From Manduca sexta (Eukaryota; Arthropoda; Insecta; Lepidoptera; Sphingidae): 64,000 nt of DNA. A program made the position numbers and the translations under genes. Below the pieces are notes generated by a model. It saw only the letters and a program-made list of their open reading frames with translations, was not told the origin of the DNA and did not search any database. The stretch lies in NCBI RefSeq assembly GCF_014839805.1, contig NC_051120.1:4526001-4590000 (forward strand), given 5' to 3'. Of the stretch, positions 43,821 through 55,704 are shown piece after piece (position 1 is the stretch's first letter; the number at the start of each line of letters is the position of its first letter).

Positions 43821-45419
43821 TGACTTGAAATTAAAAGTAAGTAAATAATAAGTACATACAAAATCTGGGTTTCATTTTGTTTTGCTTCTAACAGCGTGGG
43901 AGGCAACAATACAAATCCTCTGTAGAATGAAGGGTTCTGATTTATCAAGTAATATTTCAATTAATTAGACAGATAATTGTCTGACATAGTAGTAAGTTTG
44001 TGAATACGCGAAAATTAAGTGATCTCAACGATGACTCATGCGCAGATTAAAAGATATGAAGGTAGGTCAGTTTGATCAGACAATATGGCGCCTACTTTGC
44101 AGTATCTTGTCGCATAAAAACGTTATCAATTTCGCACGAATGTTATCTTTGGAAGATAATGGCGTTCCGATTTCAAATACTCCGAGTCAAGTGCAGTTTA
44201 TAGATGAAGTTTTATTATATTTTTTATCTCGTATTTTATTTGTCATAAAAAAGTATTTAATCTGAAATGGCGTTCTAAAATCACGAAGCTATGTGTTTCT
44301 AACGATAGATATTATTATACATAAAAAAAAAACAAGCAATTGTAGTAAAATTTCGTTTTTTTACATCAATTTCTCTAACATAAGGGGTAGTAATTGCACA
44401 CAACTAGGTTTTTTATTCTAAACACGTCAGCTATTAACGGATCTTCGTTTGAGTGCCTTTACGCATTTGCAAGTAAAATCATGTTTTTACTAAACAACAA
44501 ACATGAATATTCAGCGGAAAAGTAATTTTTATTTAAAAATGAACTTTATTTTCATTCATGAAAAGTGTATATTTGTTATTCCGAACGGTAAAATAGCTTT
44601 GTATATCGTCTACACTGGTTGTAAATGGCCTGTAACAAACGCGCGAAGTAATTTTAAACTTCGAAGGATTCGAAATTTGAAATACGTGACGTGATTGGTA
44701 ATAGAATGTTAGAACGTTATAAGGGCCCGTCCATACATATTTATGATGGAATAATCATAGGCCCTAGCTGTTTGTAATGGTATACTCTTAGAACTGTATG
44801 AAATTTCTAGTGAGGATGGAGATTAGTTACTTGTAGAGTTATTCACTATATCATGAATGACTGATAAATATTTGTTTTTTTAACTCACTTAAGCGACCAC
44901 TTATCATAGACAGTAGGAACACCATTCAGGCCTTCGATTTAAGACTCTAAATAGCATGATACGACGCTCGTCACACCGACAGTCCCATGGCCATGATGGT
45001 TCTACAACTATAGTTGAATTTGATTTCCTTGATAAATACCATAATGGTATGGAATGGTCACGTGACCTCAATTCTAGCGTCAATTGGAACGGTCCATTCA
45101 ATAGTAATCATTCATTAACATGATAAGCTGCAACCTTGGTAGCAACTATATTTAGTACCATTTGTAATTTACCGTGATTGGCACTGATAGGAAGTTGATA
45201 ATGGTAACCTTGGTTAGTTTCTTACAGTTGATTACGAATTAACCACCTAGGTTTAATTCTTGCTGTAATATTCTGCTGATGACAAATCAGATTTATCTAA
45301 GCGCGCGATGATTGTACAAGAAAGAGTTGGGTTGAGTTCCTTAAATTTTTGAATTTGATTGTCAGGGAAACAGTCATTTGTGTAATCTTTTAGATTTGTA
45401 AAAATTACTCATTTACCTA
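43821..45419. other. No supported gene
   Basis: A 75-codon ATG ORF at 44038-44265 (MRRLKDMKVGQFDQTIWRLL at its start) contains AAG|GTAGGT, a possible donor, but no family is recognised. The other ORFs are chance frames in AT-rich DNA. Confidence 0.4.
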
Positions 45420-45703
45420 AACGATAGCCTAGTCGGATGTGATATGGACTGGCGAATATCCGCAGGTTCAAAACCTAAAGTTATGTGTGTATATTTTGTG
45501 AATTATCGTTTGCTTTAACGGTGAAGGAAAACATCGTGAGGAAACCTGCATACCTAAGACGTTCGCTATTGGAATTTTGCGGGTTTGTGAAGTCTACCAA
45601 TCAGCACTAAGCTAGCGTGGTGGACTAAGGACTAATCCCTTCCAGTAGAGGAGGAGGCCTGTGTCCAACAGTGAGACAGTATATAATACAGGGCTGATAT
45701 TAT
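45420..45703 (+). mobile_element. SINE-A, nearly full length, diverged
   Basis: A-box region TAGCCTAGTCGG and B-box region GGTTCAAAACC are both kept. Then come AACGGTGAAGGAAAACATCG, GGTGGACTAAGG and ATATAATACAGGGCTGATAT. Several substitutions make it older than the copy at 20770. Confidence 0.85.
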
Positions 45704-45798
45704 ATTACATACTTATCTGGTGTTTGGACGTGTGTCTGATATGACTCTATAGCCTCCCTAGCCCCTAGGAAATGTCATAATGAAGAATCGTATAAACA

Positions 45799-46020
45799 CA
45801 CTCACGTCTTTTACCCAAAGGGGTAGGCAGAGGCACAATTGGTGCATCCACTTTCCGCCATGTGTATTCTGTAGATAGGAACCTATCGCCATATTAAGCA
45901 TAAATTTCAAACTCCGAGCTGATAAGTAGAAAAACCTAATCGCTTTGCCCGACCCGGGGATCCAAACCCGAGACTTTAGCACTGCAGTACCACAATACAA
46001 CTACGCGATCGAGGCAATCA
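45799..46020 (-). mobile_element. SINE-C, diverged
   Basis: Plus-strand text CTTTTACCCAAAGGGGTAGG, CGCCATATTAAGC, TTTGCCCGACCCGGGGATCC and AACTACGCGATCGAGGCAAT is the reverse complement of SINE-C from tail to head. Confidence 0.8.
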
Positions 46021-46545
46021 AAATCGGATAAAATCTCGAAGTGTTAAACGCCTCTGCTTAACCATCAAGGATAAAGTCGTGAGCTTATAGTTCTAGAACT
46101 CGGTAAATATACCACCCAAGAGTTGATGCGTAACGTAAGAACATATCTGGTGTTAGATAACACAACCATTAGTTTACTATCGATTACTGATAAACGCACT
46201 TAGTGCGATAACTGCAGGTGTGGACTTTGAGTTGGAACTGTACAACAGTTTCGATGCCTAGGTTGTAACTTGGGTTCAAGTGTTACTTCTAACATAATTT
46301 GTCTGGAACTGGATGATGTTAGGTAGATGGAAAATGCTAAGATTAAACCTGTCTAGTTTTGAAAAAGTGTGTTGCGGCGAATCCACCTATACACATACAC
46401 AATATAGTTTCTTTCTGCCTTTCTTCTTTGGATAGTCATCACTTAGGTAGCTAGTGGAAAGCTAGTAGGTTAGCTAGGCAAAGGCTTATGTCCTCGCCGG
46501 CGAGGATCGCGACGCGTTATCCCTTTATTTCCCCCTACTTGCCAG
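46021..46545. other. No feature recognised
   Basis: Unique sequence, with one CGCCGGCGAGGATCGCGACG GC-rich patch near 46494-46513. Confidence 0.45.
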
Positions 46546-46745
46546 CCCGAACTGGCTATTTTATTTATACCTTGTTATTCCTTATAAATTTTTTCCCTTA
46601 TTAAGAATGTCCATAGTTATATAATTAATTTCAATTCTTATTTAGAAATAATAGTTAGTATTGCTATACATTGTTTAGAAGTTATGATATAAGTGCATCT
46701 TTGTTTGCCTACGTGATAAATAAAGTATTTTAATTTTATTTTTTT
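46546..46745 (+). repeat. LINE 3' end, family G
   Basis: Matches 4849-5050 throughout: GCCAGCCCGAACTGG, ATTAAGAATGTCCATAGTTA and GTGATAAATAAAGTATTTTA, ending in a T-rich stretch. Confidence 0.65.
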
Positions 46746-46851
46746 ATATAAGAAAAGGACAGATGAAAAGATTTACTTCAAATCCAGTTTTTTTCTACCT
46801 AAATAATATGTTTCCGAATAATAATAAATTGATATAAACAATCGAAAGGAA

Positions 46852-46906
46852 AGTGAATGCACCAGTTGCGCCTCTGCCTACCTGTTTGGGCATAGGAGTG
46901 TATTTG
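46852..46906 (+). repeat. SINE-C tail fragment
   Basis: GTGAATGCACCAGTTGCGCC, TCTGCCTACCTGTTTGGGCA and TAGGAGTGTAT are the last about 55 bases of SINE-C. Confidence 0.65.
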
Positions 46907-47000
46907 TAACAATAGAATTCATTCCAATATAAAACGAACTAAACTTCATCATTCTGAACAATTCCATGGATGTATTGGCAAAGATGTGAGAGCAATACTT

Positions 47001-47240
47001 GCTGGTGGTAGGATATATTTTATGTCCGCCCGGATACCGACCGAAGTATGTTAAAACCCGCCACAGTGGCCCACGTATGTCGCGTTCCGGGATCAGCCTG
47101 TGTATTCTCGGTTCCAACAGACCGGCATAATTGTGTTTACTGCTAAGGGGTAATCATCTCTCGTCAGTTAACATTCTATTGGACACCGATCCACTTACCA
47201 TCGGTAAATTAGGGTCATTTTGCCGTGGACGTGCAAAAAA
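47001..47240 (+). repeat. Family B retroposon copy
   Basis: GCTGGTGGTAGGATATATTT, GTTAAAACCCGCCACAGTGG, GGGATCAGCCTGTGTATT, AGACCGGCATAATTGTG and GTGCAAAAAAAAG give a clear 5' end and a poly-A end. The overlapping minus ORF is not a gene. Confidence 0.85.
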
Positions 47241-47779
47241 AAGTTGTAATACACTAACATATTAGCTATTAGTAAGCATTATTAAATAAATTAATAAACA
47301 ATACTTAAACTAATTTAATATAGATTTACTTTTACCATATAATATAGTAATTAAGTAACAATAAATAACGTTTACTTCTTTGATCCTTCGACTATGAAAA
47401 AAGTCCGTTGACTATAGATAGTCCTGATCCAAATTTCTCGTCAAACATGCAATCTTTTCTTAATAGTAACATTATAGTATGACGAAAGTGTTAATGCTGG
47501 AATAAATTTGAAATGTTTTAAGAGAACCCGTTCTGATGTAAATCACAATGGAAACTGGTATACATATGTTATTCAGTTTCGTCACCTTCCACGGTTGGAA
47601 CATCATTACTCCTAATTAGGCTTTGACTTATTAGTGTTATTAAGAATAAAATTTAGCACCTGTGAGAAATAAGCTTAATAATGTGTAAATTAAATAATAA
47701 ACTGAAGACTTGAATTGACTTCAAATATGATTTATTTAAAAATGGAATTTGAAAAGCTAAATTTTAATTCCATTATGTA
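47241..47779. other. No feature recognised
   Basis: AT-rich spacer. Confidence 0.45.
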
Positions 47780-48150
47780 TCTATATATATAAAAATGAAT
47801 TGCTGTTCGTTAGTCTCGCTAAAACTCGAGAACGGCTGAACGGATTTATCTTATCTTGGTCTTGAATTATTCGTGGAGGTCTAGGGAAGTTTTAAAAGGT
47901 GAGAAAAATTCGAATAATTGCCGGGAAAATCCTCAAAACAGCATTTTTCTATTTCCCATACAAACGTTTTCTAACTAATACGTAGAGTCAATTTGAGCTT
48001 TATTGCTATTGTATAAAGTTCACTGTTATCTAAGCAATGTAGGTGTGTTCCTAACATCAAAGCAGTGTGCGTTGGAGCACAGAATATAATAATGTAATGT
48101 CGCGTTTTGAAACTCAACAAAAGTGATATCGCGGACCCGACTAAATTGAA
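47780..48150 (+). mobile_element. Helitron-like element, 5' part
   Basis: TCTATATATATAAAAATGAA after an A at 47779 is the same 5' terminus (read in reverse) as the complete Helitron at 55361-55625. AACTCGAGAACGGCTGAACG follows. No CTAG end is visible; the 3' border is approximate. Confidence 0.55.
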
Positions 48151-48267
48151 CAGTCACAAAATTCAATATATCATTAGTTATTTGGTTGGCTTCACGATAT
48201 TATTTCTTTTGTTTTACTTTAAAATGCATGTTTTCGTTATTGACAATTTTTGAGCTACTTTTGCATA

Positions 48268-48767
48268 TCTATACTTATAATAAATCTGTAGAGAGGTCAA
48301 TTCTGTACATGAAATATATTTCCAAAATAACTGGGGGTGATTAGGGATCGATACTGATGCCAAAAATGCAATTAGTAAAATTTTTGTCTGTCTGTCTGTA
48401 TAACCGTTATAGAAACAAAAACTACTCGACGGATTTTTAACTTAACTTGGTACAATTATTTTTCATACTCCTGAGCTGGTTATAGTATACTTTTCATCAC
48501 GCTACAATTAATAGGAGCATAGCAGTGATGGAAAATGTTGGGAAAACGGGAGAAGTTACTCCATTTTTTAAGCTTCCGTCATTTCGTGTGCAACCTTAAT
48601 GGTTAAAAGTTCCTTCGATTTCACCAGGATCCCATCATCAGACCCTGACCGGACAATCGGACCACCAGCATACCACCATAAATTAAAAAAACATCCCGAC
48701 AAATTGAGCACCTTCTCCATTTTTGAAATCCGAAATCCACGCGGGCGAAGCTGCGGGCGGAAGCTAG
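48268..48767 (+). mobile_element. Non-autonomous Helitron, 500 bp
   Basis: It starts with TC at 48268 after A (48267) and ends with CTAG (48764-48767) before T (48768): the A|TC...CTAG|T signature. A GC-rich hairpin region CGCGGGCGAAGCTGCGGGCG lies just before CTAG. Internal ACTACTCGACGGATTTTTAA is typical of these elements. ORFs over it are shadows. Confidence 0.8.
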
Positions 48768-51144
48768 TTATGTTTATAAAAAATATAAAAAGTAAAACCA
48801 CAGGCCTCCCACAAACATTTGTTTATCGTTATAAAATCGTTGCCCTAAATCTGTCCACACACTCTCATTCGAAAGGGTTCGCTAAGAGCTTGAATGGAGC
48901 ACACATGTTCGACTTCAGTTACAGGCCGGATACATGAAACATTTACGAAAGCAACTGTTTAAAAATGGAATGCGCATTCGAAGTTGGCTGGATGTGCACA
49001 ATCCGAACATTTCGAAAATTAAATTGAATGTTGCGAAGATTTTAAATATCGAACATTTTTATTTTAATATTAGCAGAAGCAAAGGTTGTAAAAGTATGAA
49101 CTTGGCTGTTTTAAAAACATAATATTAATTGACCATGGAGCATTAAATACGTTTAAATGCTTAAACCATGTTAAATTACGCACACTCTTCTGGATTATTT
49201 CGCCGCCATCATCAAAAAATATAAAAATTCTTAGAACAAATATAATTATTTAATTTAAAAACATTAAAAATAATGACGCAACAATTTCCATAACGTTGCA
49301 TTGGTACTCAACGCAGCGTCTAAAAACGTAACCTCGTGTCCTCAATTAATAATTTTCCGGTTCAGTACAAACTTAAAGCCGGTCATTGTTTAAGAACAAT
49401 GAGAAATCGGTTGGGCCAACTACAATGAAAAATTAGGTAAACGCAACTCCGAACCAAATCTCCATGATGCAACGCTAGAGATGGAATCGAGAAAGTTCAT
49501 TGATAAACTTGGATCATGAAAGATTTTACTGTCTTGTTATTTTTGTAATATTGATATATTTTTTTTGTTCACAGGTACGTTTGATTGTCAACTCGAGTCT
49601 TTAAAGAACTTATGGTATGATTCTGAACTGTTACCTAATTTATTTGCTCTCTCTCTCTCTCTCTCTTTTTGTCTCTTATGTACATCATTAAGTATATTGA
49701 AATAAACTTTACACTAAAAGTATCAATAAATCTTATATAGGTTGAATACGCGACAGTTTTAAAACGATTGATGAAATATGAATCATAATTCTGTCTATTT
49801 AAAATTTAAATTTGTTTCAAATAAGTTCGATTTGTCAACTGTGACGTCACCACATATACTCTACACAGCGTATTCAATAAGTACATAACAAGTGTCAGTA
49901 AAACACATGTTTCGCCACGACCAAGGTCTGGGGCCAAGCAATACTAATTTATACAGCTGAATTACGTAAAGGCTCCTCGAACTTTGACAAGGTTGACAAT
50001 CGCTTGCACAATTCGGTGTTACTGTATGCCAGTGTTATTTAGGTGAATATCCTCGTGCGGTAATAATGTGTTTTTATATACTGAATTAAAAAAAAATCAG
50101 GTTTGTTTTTTTTTTCTAGCATTGATAGTGTCACAAAAACGTTTGAATATAAATATCAAATTATATCTCCTAACAATTTAATTTGCCTTGTTATAATTAA
50201 CGTATTCTACTAGCAATGTTTTTGAGTCAGAATACTAGTAAGGAAGATATTTGAACGTATTAACTTTAAGACCACAGTTCATAAACAAACACAGTACTAA
50301 AATACTGTTATTCTACTGTAGCAAATATATTATCATATATGACTTATAACAAAACAAACCAAAATGCCATATCGATACTGTCCCATCCCTATCGCCCTCA
50401 AAGTTGACCCATATAGGCCCAAAACGCTTCCTCGTTGATTCACAATCGGTTTACTGTTGTGCTGTGCGGTATTTGGGTCGATGACACCGCGTGTGTAACA
50501 AGTGATGATTATGTAAAGAAAAAAAACGGAGAATTGTGATGTCCTTATGTATTGCAGGATAAAGTTCGAATTGCATTGATAATTTTAGTTGTTGGATGTC
50601 TTTAGTAAAGTTACATTATTTGAGGTATATCCAAAAATCAACCCTACGTTACTTAAAATAAAGAGATTTTTACATTTATACGTGATATTGTAAACAAATA
50701 AATTAATTGGAATAAAATAGTTTTCACATTTCTCAACTGATGCAGTGATTAGATTTTCACATTTCTACTTTTCGTCTATTATAAGCTTCTTACTTCACTA
50801 ATAGACTTTAGTGTTAACTTACGTAGTTACCTAGATATTGGCTACCGACACTGAATTATCCAAGAATTCAGATGCAATCAAACATTTCGGTGCACCCATT
50901 TCGTGATACCTTTAAAGAAGTTTCTATATCGGGTCCAAAATTAATTAAATGTCTTCTTAGAAATTGTAAACAAAATCTTAAATAGCTAATAAGTAATTTG
51001 CAAATAAACTAATTAAAGTGCGGTTACTAATTCCAAAACAAACTTTTGTTCAAGTTTAACAAAATACTTTAACGATATTTAACTAATTGTGGCTTTCGCT
51101 TGTCAGTAATTATGTTTGTTACTCTGATGAGTTAACTTTAAATA
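48768..51144. other. No supported gene; palindrome and microsatellite
   Basis: A 62-codon ATG ORF (48934-49122) encodes a basic peptide of unknown type. CATTGTTTAAGAACAATG (49384-49401) is a perfect inverted pair of SOX-type AACAATG sites. TGACGTCA is at 49842-49849. The rest is AT-rich. Confidence 0.4.
49647..49666 (+). repeat. (CT)n microsatellite
   Basis: Ten CT units, equal to GAGA repeats on the other strand. Confidence 0.95.
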
Positions 51145-51452
51145 TCTATATATATACCTATATATATAAAAGAAAGTGGTGTTAGTTACACTATTTATAA
51201 CTCAAGAACAGCTGAACCGATTTGGCTGAAAATTTGTGGGGAGGTAGCTTAGAACCAGGAGACGGACATAGGATACTTTTTATTCCGTTCCCACGGGACG
51301 TGCCATAAAACGTGGTATAACATAACGAAATTTAGTATGGGGATATTTTAAGACCCTGGAAAGGTTATAGGCTACTATCCCGGGAAACTATATAGTGGGA
51401 CTTTTATCCCGGAAAACTCCTTCACACGGGCGAAGCCGCGAGCAAAAGCTAG
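51145..51452 (+). mobile_element. Non-autonomous Helitron, 308 bp
   Basis: Starts TCTATATATA after A (51144) and ends GCCGCGAGCAAAAGCTAG before T (51453). ACAGCTGAACCGATTTGGCT and TTTTATCCCGGAAAACTCC are inside. The first border is slightly uncertain because of TA repeats. Confidence 0.78.
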
Positions 51453-51719
51453 TTTATAATAAAACTGAGATGAGGTATGCATCTCTTTACAAATAGTATA
51501 AATTTTATCCTACTTAACTTACTCATATCTTGTCTTTTTAATTTTTACATTTACTACATTGTAAATACATGCATGTTGTGTTCACTTCAAAAAGGTTGTT
51601 CACTTTTGTCAATGAACATAATGTAATAATTCTTGTCTTGAAAACTCTGTATACTGTGTACATCCCGTTTTATGAACCTAATAATAAAAACAAAAAAACA
51701 TATTTTTGAATAAGTGTTT

Positions 51720-51967
51720 GGGATAGAAGTTTGGATGTTTGTTAAAAGTAAACGGGGAAACCGCTGACCGGATTTTGATGAAATTTTGCACATGGATAGA
51801 CTATGTCCGGGATTAACATATAGGCAACTTTATCCCGGCATTTCGCTCCAAAAATACTTGAACTTTGATCTGATTTTGAAGTAGATGGCGCCGATTTATT
51901 ACTAATGGAGAGGCGCTAGAGTACAGTAAAGGCTTTTGACGTGGTTGAAGCCGCGAGCAATACCTAG
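51720..51967 (+). mobile_element. Helitron-like element, 3' part
   Basis: CGCTGACCGGATTTTGATGA, TGTCCGGGATTAACATATAG and GAAGCCGCGAGCAATACCTAG, then T at 51968 (last motif is one base over the printed 20 if joined; read it as GAAGCCGCGAGCAATAC plus CTAG). It is close to the copy ending at 8408. The 5' end is unclear. Confidence 0.62.
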
Positions 51968-52629
51968 TAATATTATATAATTGGCTTTGAACGTCTTACT
52001 GGGATATTATCTTTATTATGCCATTAGATAGCTTGTTTGTCTAATATAAGTATTTAGTTCTGTAATAATCAGAAACTCCATGGGTGTGACTGAAACGAAT
52101 TTCGAAACCGGGTAAATAATAATATCTAATGTTATTTCATATTGATTTTTATATTAAAATCGCGTTTAACTTTAAAAATATTTAGAAAAGAAGATATTTT
52201 TTTCTTAAAGCGTTTTTATGCTAAATAAATATTCAAAACAGTAATGATAAACAATAGCGATTACTAATCGATATCATTTCCATAAAATAGTTTGACTACA
52301 AATAGACAATCTCAGTTGCAATTGATATGATACAAACTTATGATTGTAATCAACGCCTGAACAAATTATTTCCTATTAGAAATCGTATTCTGGGTTTCTC
52401 ATTTCAGACGCAGTGTGTTACTCAATGTAATTACATATTTGTAACCTGACAATTACGAAAGATCAATAGAAACTAGTATAGACTATTTAGACAGAGGTTG
52501 CTGATTCGATTGTAACTCAACACACGTGTAACTTGAAGTTAGTGCAGGAATATATCTTAAGGCAAACTACATAAATGAAAATTCTGTCTAAGAATTTTGA
52601 AGGTATAAATCTCCTGGTGCTAATTTGCT
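51968..52629. other. No feature recognised
   Basis: AT-rich spacer. Confidence 0.45.
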
Positions 52630-52862
52630 TGGATTTATTTTATATTCGCACGGATAGCGACCGCCGTACTCAAGGTGTTAAAACCCGCCATAGTGGCCCA
52701 CGTAAGTGTCGCGTTCCGGGATCAGCCTGTATATCCGGTAACAACAGGCCGTTATAATTGTATCGACTGTCGAGGAGTAATCATCTCTTGTCAGTCGACA
52801 TTCTATTGGACACACTCCACTTACCATCAGGGGCAGTGGGGTAACTTCACACACACGTAAAA
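52630..52862 (+). repeat. Family B retroposon copy
   Basis: TTATTTTATATTCGCACGG, TGTTAAAACCCGCCATAGTG, GGGATCAGCCTGTATATCCG, CAACAGGCCGTTATAATTG and CTTACCATCAGG follow the family order, ending in an A run. Three short ORFs over it are shadows. Confidence 0.82.
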
Positions 52863-52885
52863 AAAAATCAGTCTGCATACCTAGT

Positions 52886-52990
52886 TTTAAACAGACCGAC
52901 ATAATTGTGTCAACTGGCGAGGGCTAATCATCTATCAGCCGATACTCTATCTGGATTCTAGACTTACTCACTCTGCGGTGACGGTATAAA
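52886..52990 (+). repeat. Family B fragment, 3' part
   Basis: AAACAGACCGACATAATTGT, CGAGGGCTAATCATC and a TATAAAAAAAAC end repeat the last third of family B directly after the copy ending at 52862, making a head-to-tail partial dimer. Confidence 0.65.
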
Positions 52991-53404
52991 AAAAACAATA
53001 TCCATTAGGTTACAGACAAAAGACCTAACTTCTCAATCTTAGAAGCTCATTTCAGTAAACAATACCATCAACTCTGATAAAATACGAAAACAACAATCAG
53101 TGAAATATATCATTCTGGTATTCGCTCAAGATCCGAAATACAAACACATTTCCCGCGTGTCTTTCTCAATGACCCCTGTCTTGTCCGTTAGCTGGGGTCA
53201 AAATGTTTGCAGGGCACCTATCGTCTGAGAATTAGTATTGAGGTAAGTTTCAAGATATGTACAAAGCACTTTGGTATCCTAAAAGGTCTTGTTAACGCTC
53301 ACAAAGAAATCTTTAGGGAAATGCCCTAAATATTCTACGTTAAATAAATTCGCCTATGTTACTCTACAACACTGTATTCTTTCTGAATGAGTTCGTATCA
53401 ACAG

Positions 53405-53442
<38 letters not shown>

Positions 53443-53792
53443 AATTTAGCCAACATATGGAATGGCTTTAACATTTTGGAATTAAAATTTTGCCTCCAAG
53501 CAGACTGCTTATGCAAGCACTGCTACTATTTAAATTATATTTAAGCCAATACTTATATTTATAAGGCTACGCCTAATGCCTCAGGAAGATTACGTTGAAT
53601 GCTTTAATAGACTAAGATTGGTTGGTCTCATGGTTTATGAGGAGTTGTAGCGTTTACGTATTTAACCATGCCAAACTATGTGTTTCGTTAATCAATAAAT
53701 TCATTACTAAATTAATATATTCGTAGAAGAGAAGATAGTATATTTCTAATGTATTTAAGTTCTGAAAACAAATTGTAAATTATTGACATATA
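52991..53792. other. No gene; poly-A run
   Basis: Unique sequence with a 29-base A run at 53410-53438. The ORF over the A run is not credible. Confidence 0.45.
53410..53438 (+). repeat. Poly-A run (A29)
   Basis: Twenty-nine consecutive A without an AATAAA just upstream; no recognisable retroposon precedes it. Confidence 0.95.
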
Positions 53793-53912
53793 TCGCCCAA
53801 TATGGCGATAGGCTCGCCCCCATCACATCATGGGTAAATACACCAGTGGAAAGTGGGTGCCCCAGTGCCTCTGCCTACCCCGTCGGAGATAAAGGCGTGA
53901 GTGTGTATTTAT
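53793..53912 (+). repeat. SINE-C body and tail fragment
   Basis: ATATGGCGATAGGCTCGCCC, CATCACATCATGGG, GGAAAGTGGGTGCCCCAGTG and GATAAAGGCGTGAGTGTGTA match the 3' half of SINE-C. Confidence 0.75.
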
Positions 53913-54979
53913 AAATCCACCTTTCATATTCCTTTGTACGTTGTATTAACAGCGTACATTCCAGAAACATCTTTGTTGCCAGGTTGTTAACAGGACGTCG
54001 CATTCCGTTACTCGCTCGAGGATATTTGCGGGGCCTAAAATCTGAGCTGTGAATTAACTCTGACCAATCACGGTAAATGTTTTAACACTTCTTGACGTGA
54101 GCGCGACACGGGCTAACTAAAACACATTTTTATCGTGCGTTCAAGTCATGGGGCTTTGGCGTGGTTTCGTTTTACACATATATTAGAATGAATTAGGTAA
54201 TCATGCATAGATGTTGTCGCTTTTTTAATTCATTTATAATATTTCAGTTATTGACTGAGCGAGTGGGCTGAAGCGATTTTTTTTTTACATCTATAACTGT
54301 AATCAATATTATTTGCCGGCCCATAATCGCATCTAAAACCTTATTGTTTTCAGCTCAAGTACCAGAAACGAGTTCAGTTAAATATAAGTGGTTTAAAACC
54401 ATCATTTGTACATTTAAATATAGGTATTATTTACACTTAAAAATTCATTATACGATTATTTCTTCATGTAAGCAATGAAGAAGTTTTTATGAAATAGCGA
54501 TACGAAATTCTCCGTCTTATCTGTTTTTTTTTATTTGTATATTGTATACTTTCGTCCTATGAAATAATTAAGACTAGGAATAATAAGGAAAAAATCGTAA
54601 TAATACATTGTAAAAACTAATTCGTTACGCACATTTATTTTTACGCTTACGCCGACCACATTTGAGGTTAAATTTTTCGCCGCCATCCAACACTTCCAAC
54701 TCCAAACCGCCAGCTCCCTTACCCTAGACCCTACAGTTACGTCACATCGCCTTGTTAACACCCAGATGCGAATAGAGACATTCAGTGTTGAGATAATTGA
54801 TACATCGGGAGCTGTTACAAAACACGCGACCTGTCGGCTTCGGTGTCATAAAGTTTTTGTCGATTACGGGATTTTAATTGTTCAGTGGTGTTTTTTGTAG
54901 GCGAGAAAATGTACGCAATGTTAAAAAGGTATAGATTTGCTATTGGCTCGCTTAATTTGAACACATTAGTCTCATTGTG
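53913..54979. other. No supported gene; two GC-richer patches
   Basis: Patches at 53990-54130 (CCAATCA box at about 54063) and 54640-54780 (TTCGCCGCCATCC, a Pho/YY1-type core; GTTACGTCAC) could be regulatory. A 76-codon minus ORF (54531-54761) has no family match. Confidence 0.35.
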
Positions 54980-55187
54980 AATGCCTTGGTGACGTGCCTG
55001 CGTGATACAACACCGTACTGAGGTCTTGGGATCGAGTGGTCGGGAAAAATGATTTTTTTTTTATTACTTAGTATTAATCCGGAGTCTGGAACTCGTCTTA
55101 TGCCGATAGGCTCTCTATCACACCATGTGACGCAATATAGGCGAAAAATAGGTCCCTTTGGGGATAAAAATGTGAGGTGTGTGTATG
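54980..55187 (+). repeat. SINE-C copy, diverged
   Basis: ATGCCTTGGTGACGTGCCTG (head), GTCTTGGGATCGAGTGGTCG (B-box region), AATCCGGAGTCTGGAACTCG, CTATCACACCATGTGACGC and TTTGGGGATAAAAATGTGAG run in SINE-C order. An internal T run expands it. Confidence 0.7.
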
Positions 55188-55302
55188 TGTGGGTTGACTA
55201 TCCTATTTGGAACGTCATACACTAAGTGTAAATGCCAAATACTGTCTGTTTTTTTTGTACATTTTATGTACAAGTCCTTGTCTATTAAAATAAAACTTTT
55301 TT

Positions 55303-55704
55303 TTGATCCGTGACCACGAAGGCTGCTGTCTTCGAAACGTCGGGAGAAAATTTTAATATACTAGTTGACCCGACAGACGTTGTTCTGTCTGAACTATGTA
55401 TGCACGCGCGCATTCTGTCGATCGCTGACAGTTATGTAAAATTAATATTGTTAAGTTTTCTTAAATTTTCTAATTTTCCGCGCAATTTTTTGAATTTTTC
55501 TTTCATAAGAACCTTCTCCTGACAATAACAAACACAACAACAAAAAATAATAGTGAAATCGCTCCAGCCGTTCACGCGTGATGGCGTGACCAAGGGAAAT
55601 AGGGATTCATTTTTATATACATAGATAAACCGTGATAAAGTCCGCAAAATAGTTTTATTTTAATGTCTAACATTCGCGTAAACATAAGAAGTCTATACCT
55701 ATCT
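55303..55704. repeat. Hairpin repeat E interrupted by a Helitron
   Basis: Left block GACCACGAAGGCTGCTGTCT, TCGAAACGTCGGGAGAAAAT (to 55360) and right block AACCGTGATAAAGTCCGC, AAAATAGTTTTATTTTAATG, AACATTCGCGTAAACATAAG (from 55626) are contiguous in other E copies. The 265 bp between them is the Helitron of the next entry. Confidence 0.8.
55361..55625 (-). mobile_element. Non-autonomous Helitron nested in repeat E, 265 bp
   Basis: On the minus strand it starts TCTATGTATATAAAAATGAA and ends GGGTCAACTAG. A GACAGA-ACAACG-TCTGTC hairpin lies 11 nt before the end. The flanks are A and T (55360 and 55626 on the plus strand), without target duplication, as expected of Helitrons. Removing it restores a continuous E repeat. 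It encodes no protein; ORFs at 55310 and 55432 are shadows. Confidence 0.87.

Noticed and set aside
48599..48937. 112-codon plus-strand ORF
   Set aside because: Its first half lies inside the Helitron at 48268-48767 and has no independent support.
49199..49667. Polycomb response element from a GCCGCCAT core and GAGA repeats
   Set aside because: One core motif and one microsatellite over 450 bp are not enough.
53410..53438. A29 run as a retroposon tail
   Set aside because: No element body or polyadenylation signal precedes it, and no target duplication was found.
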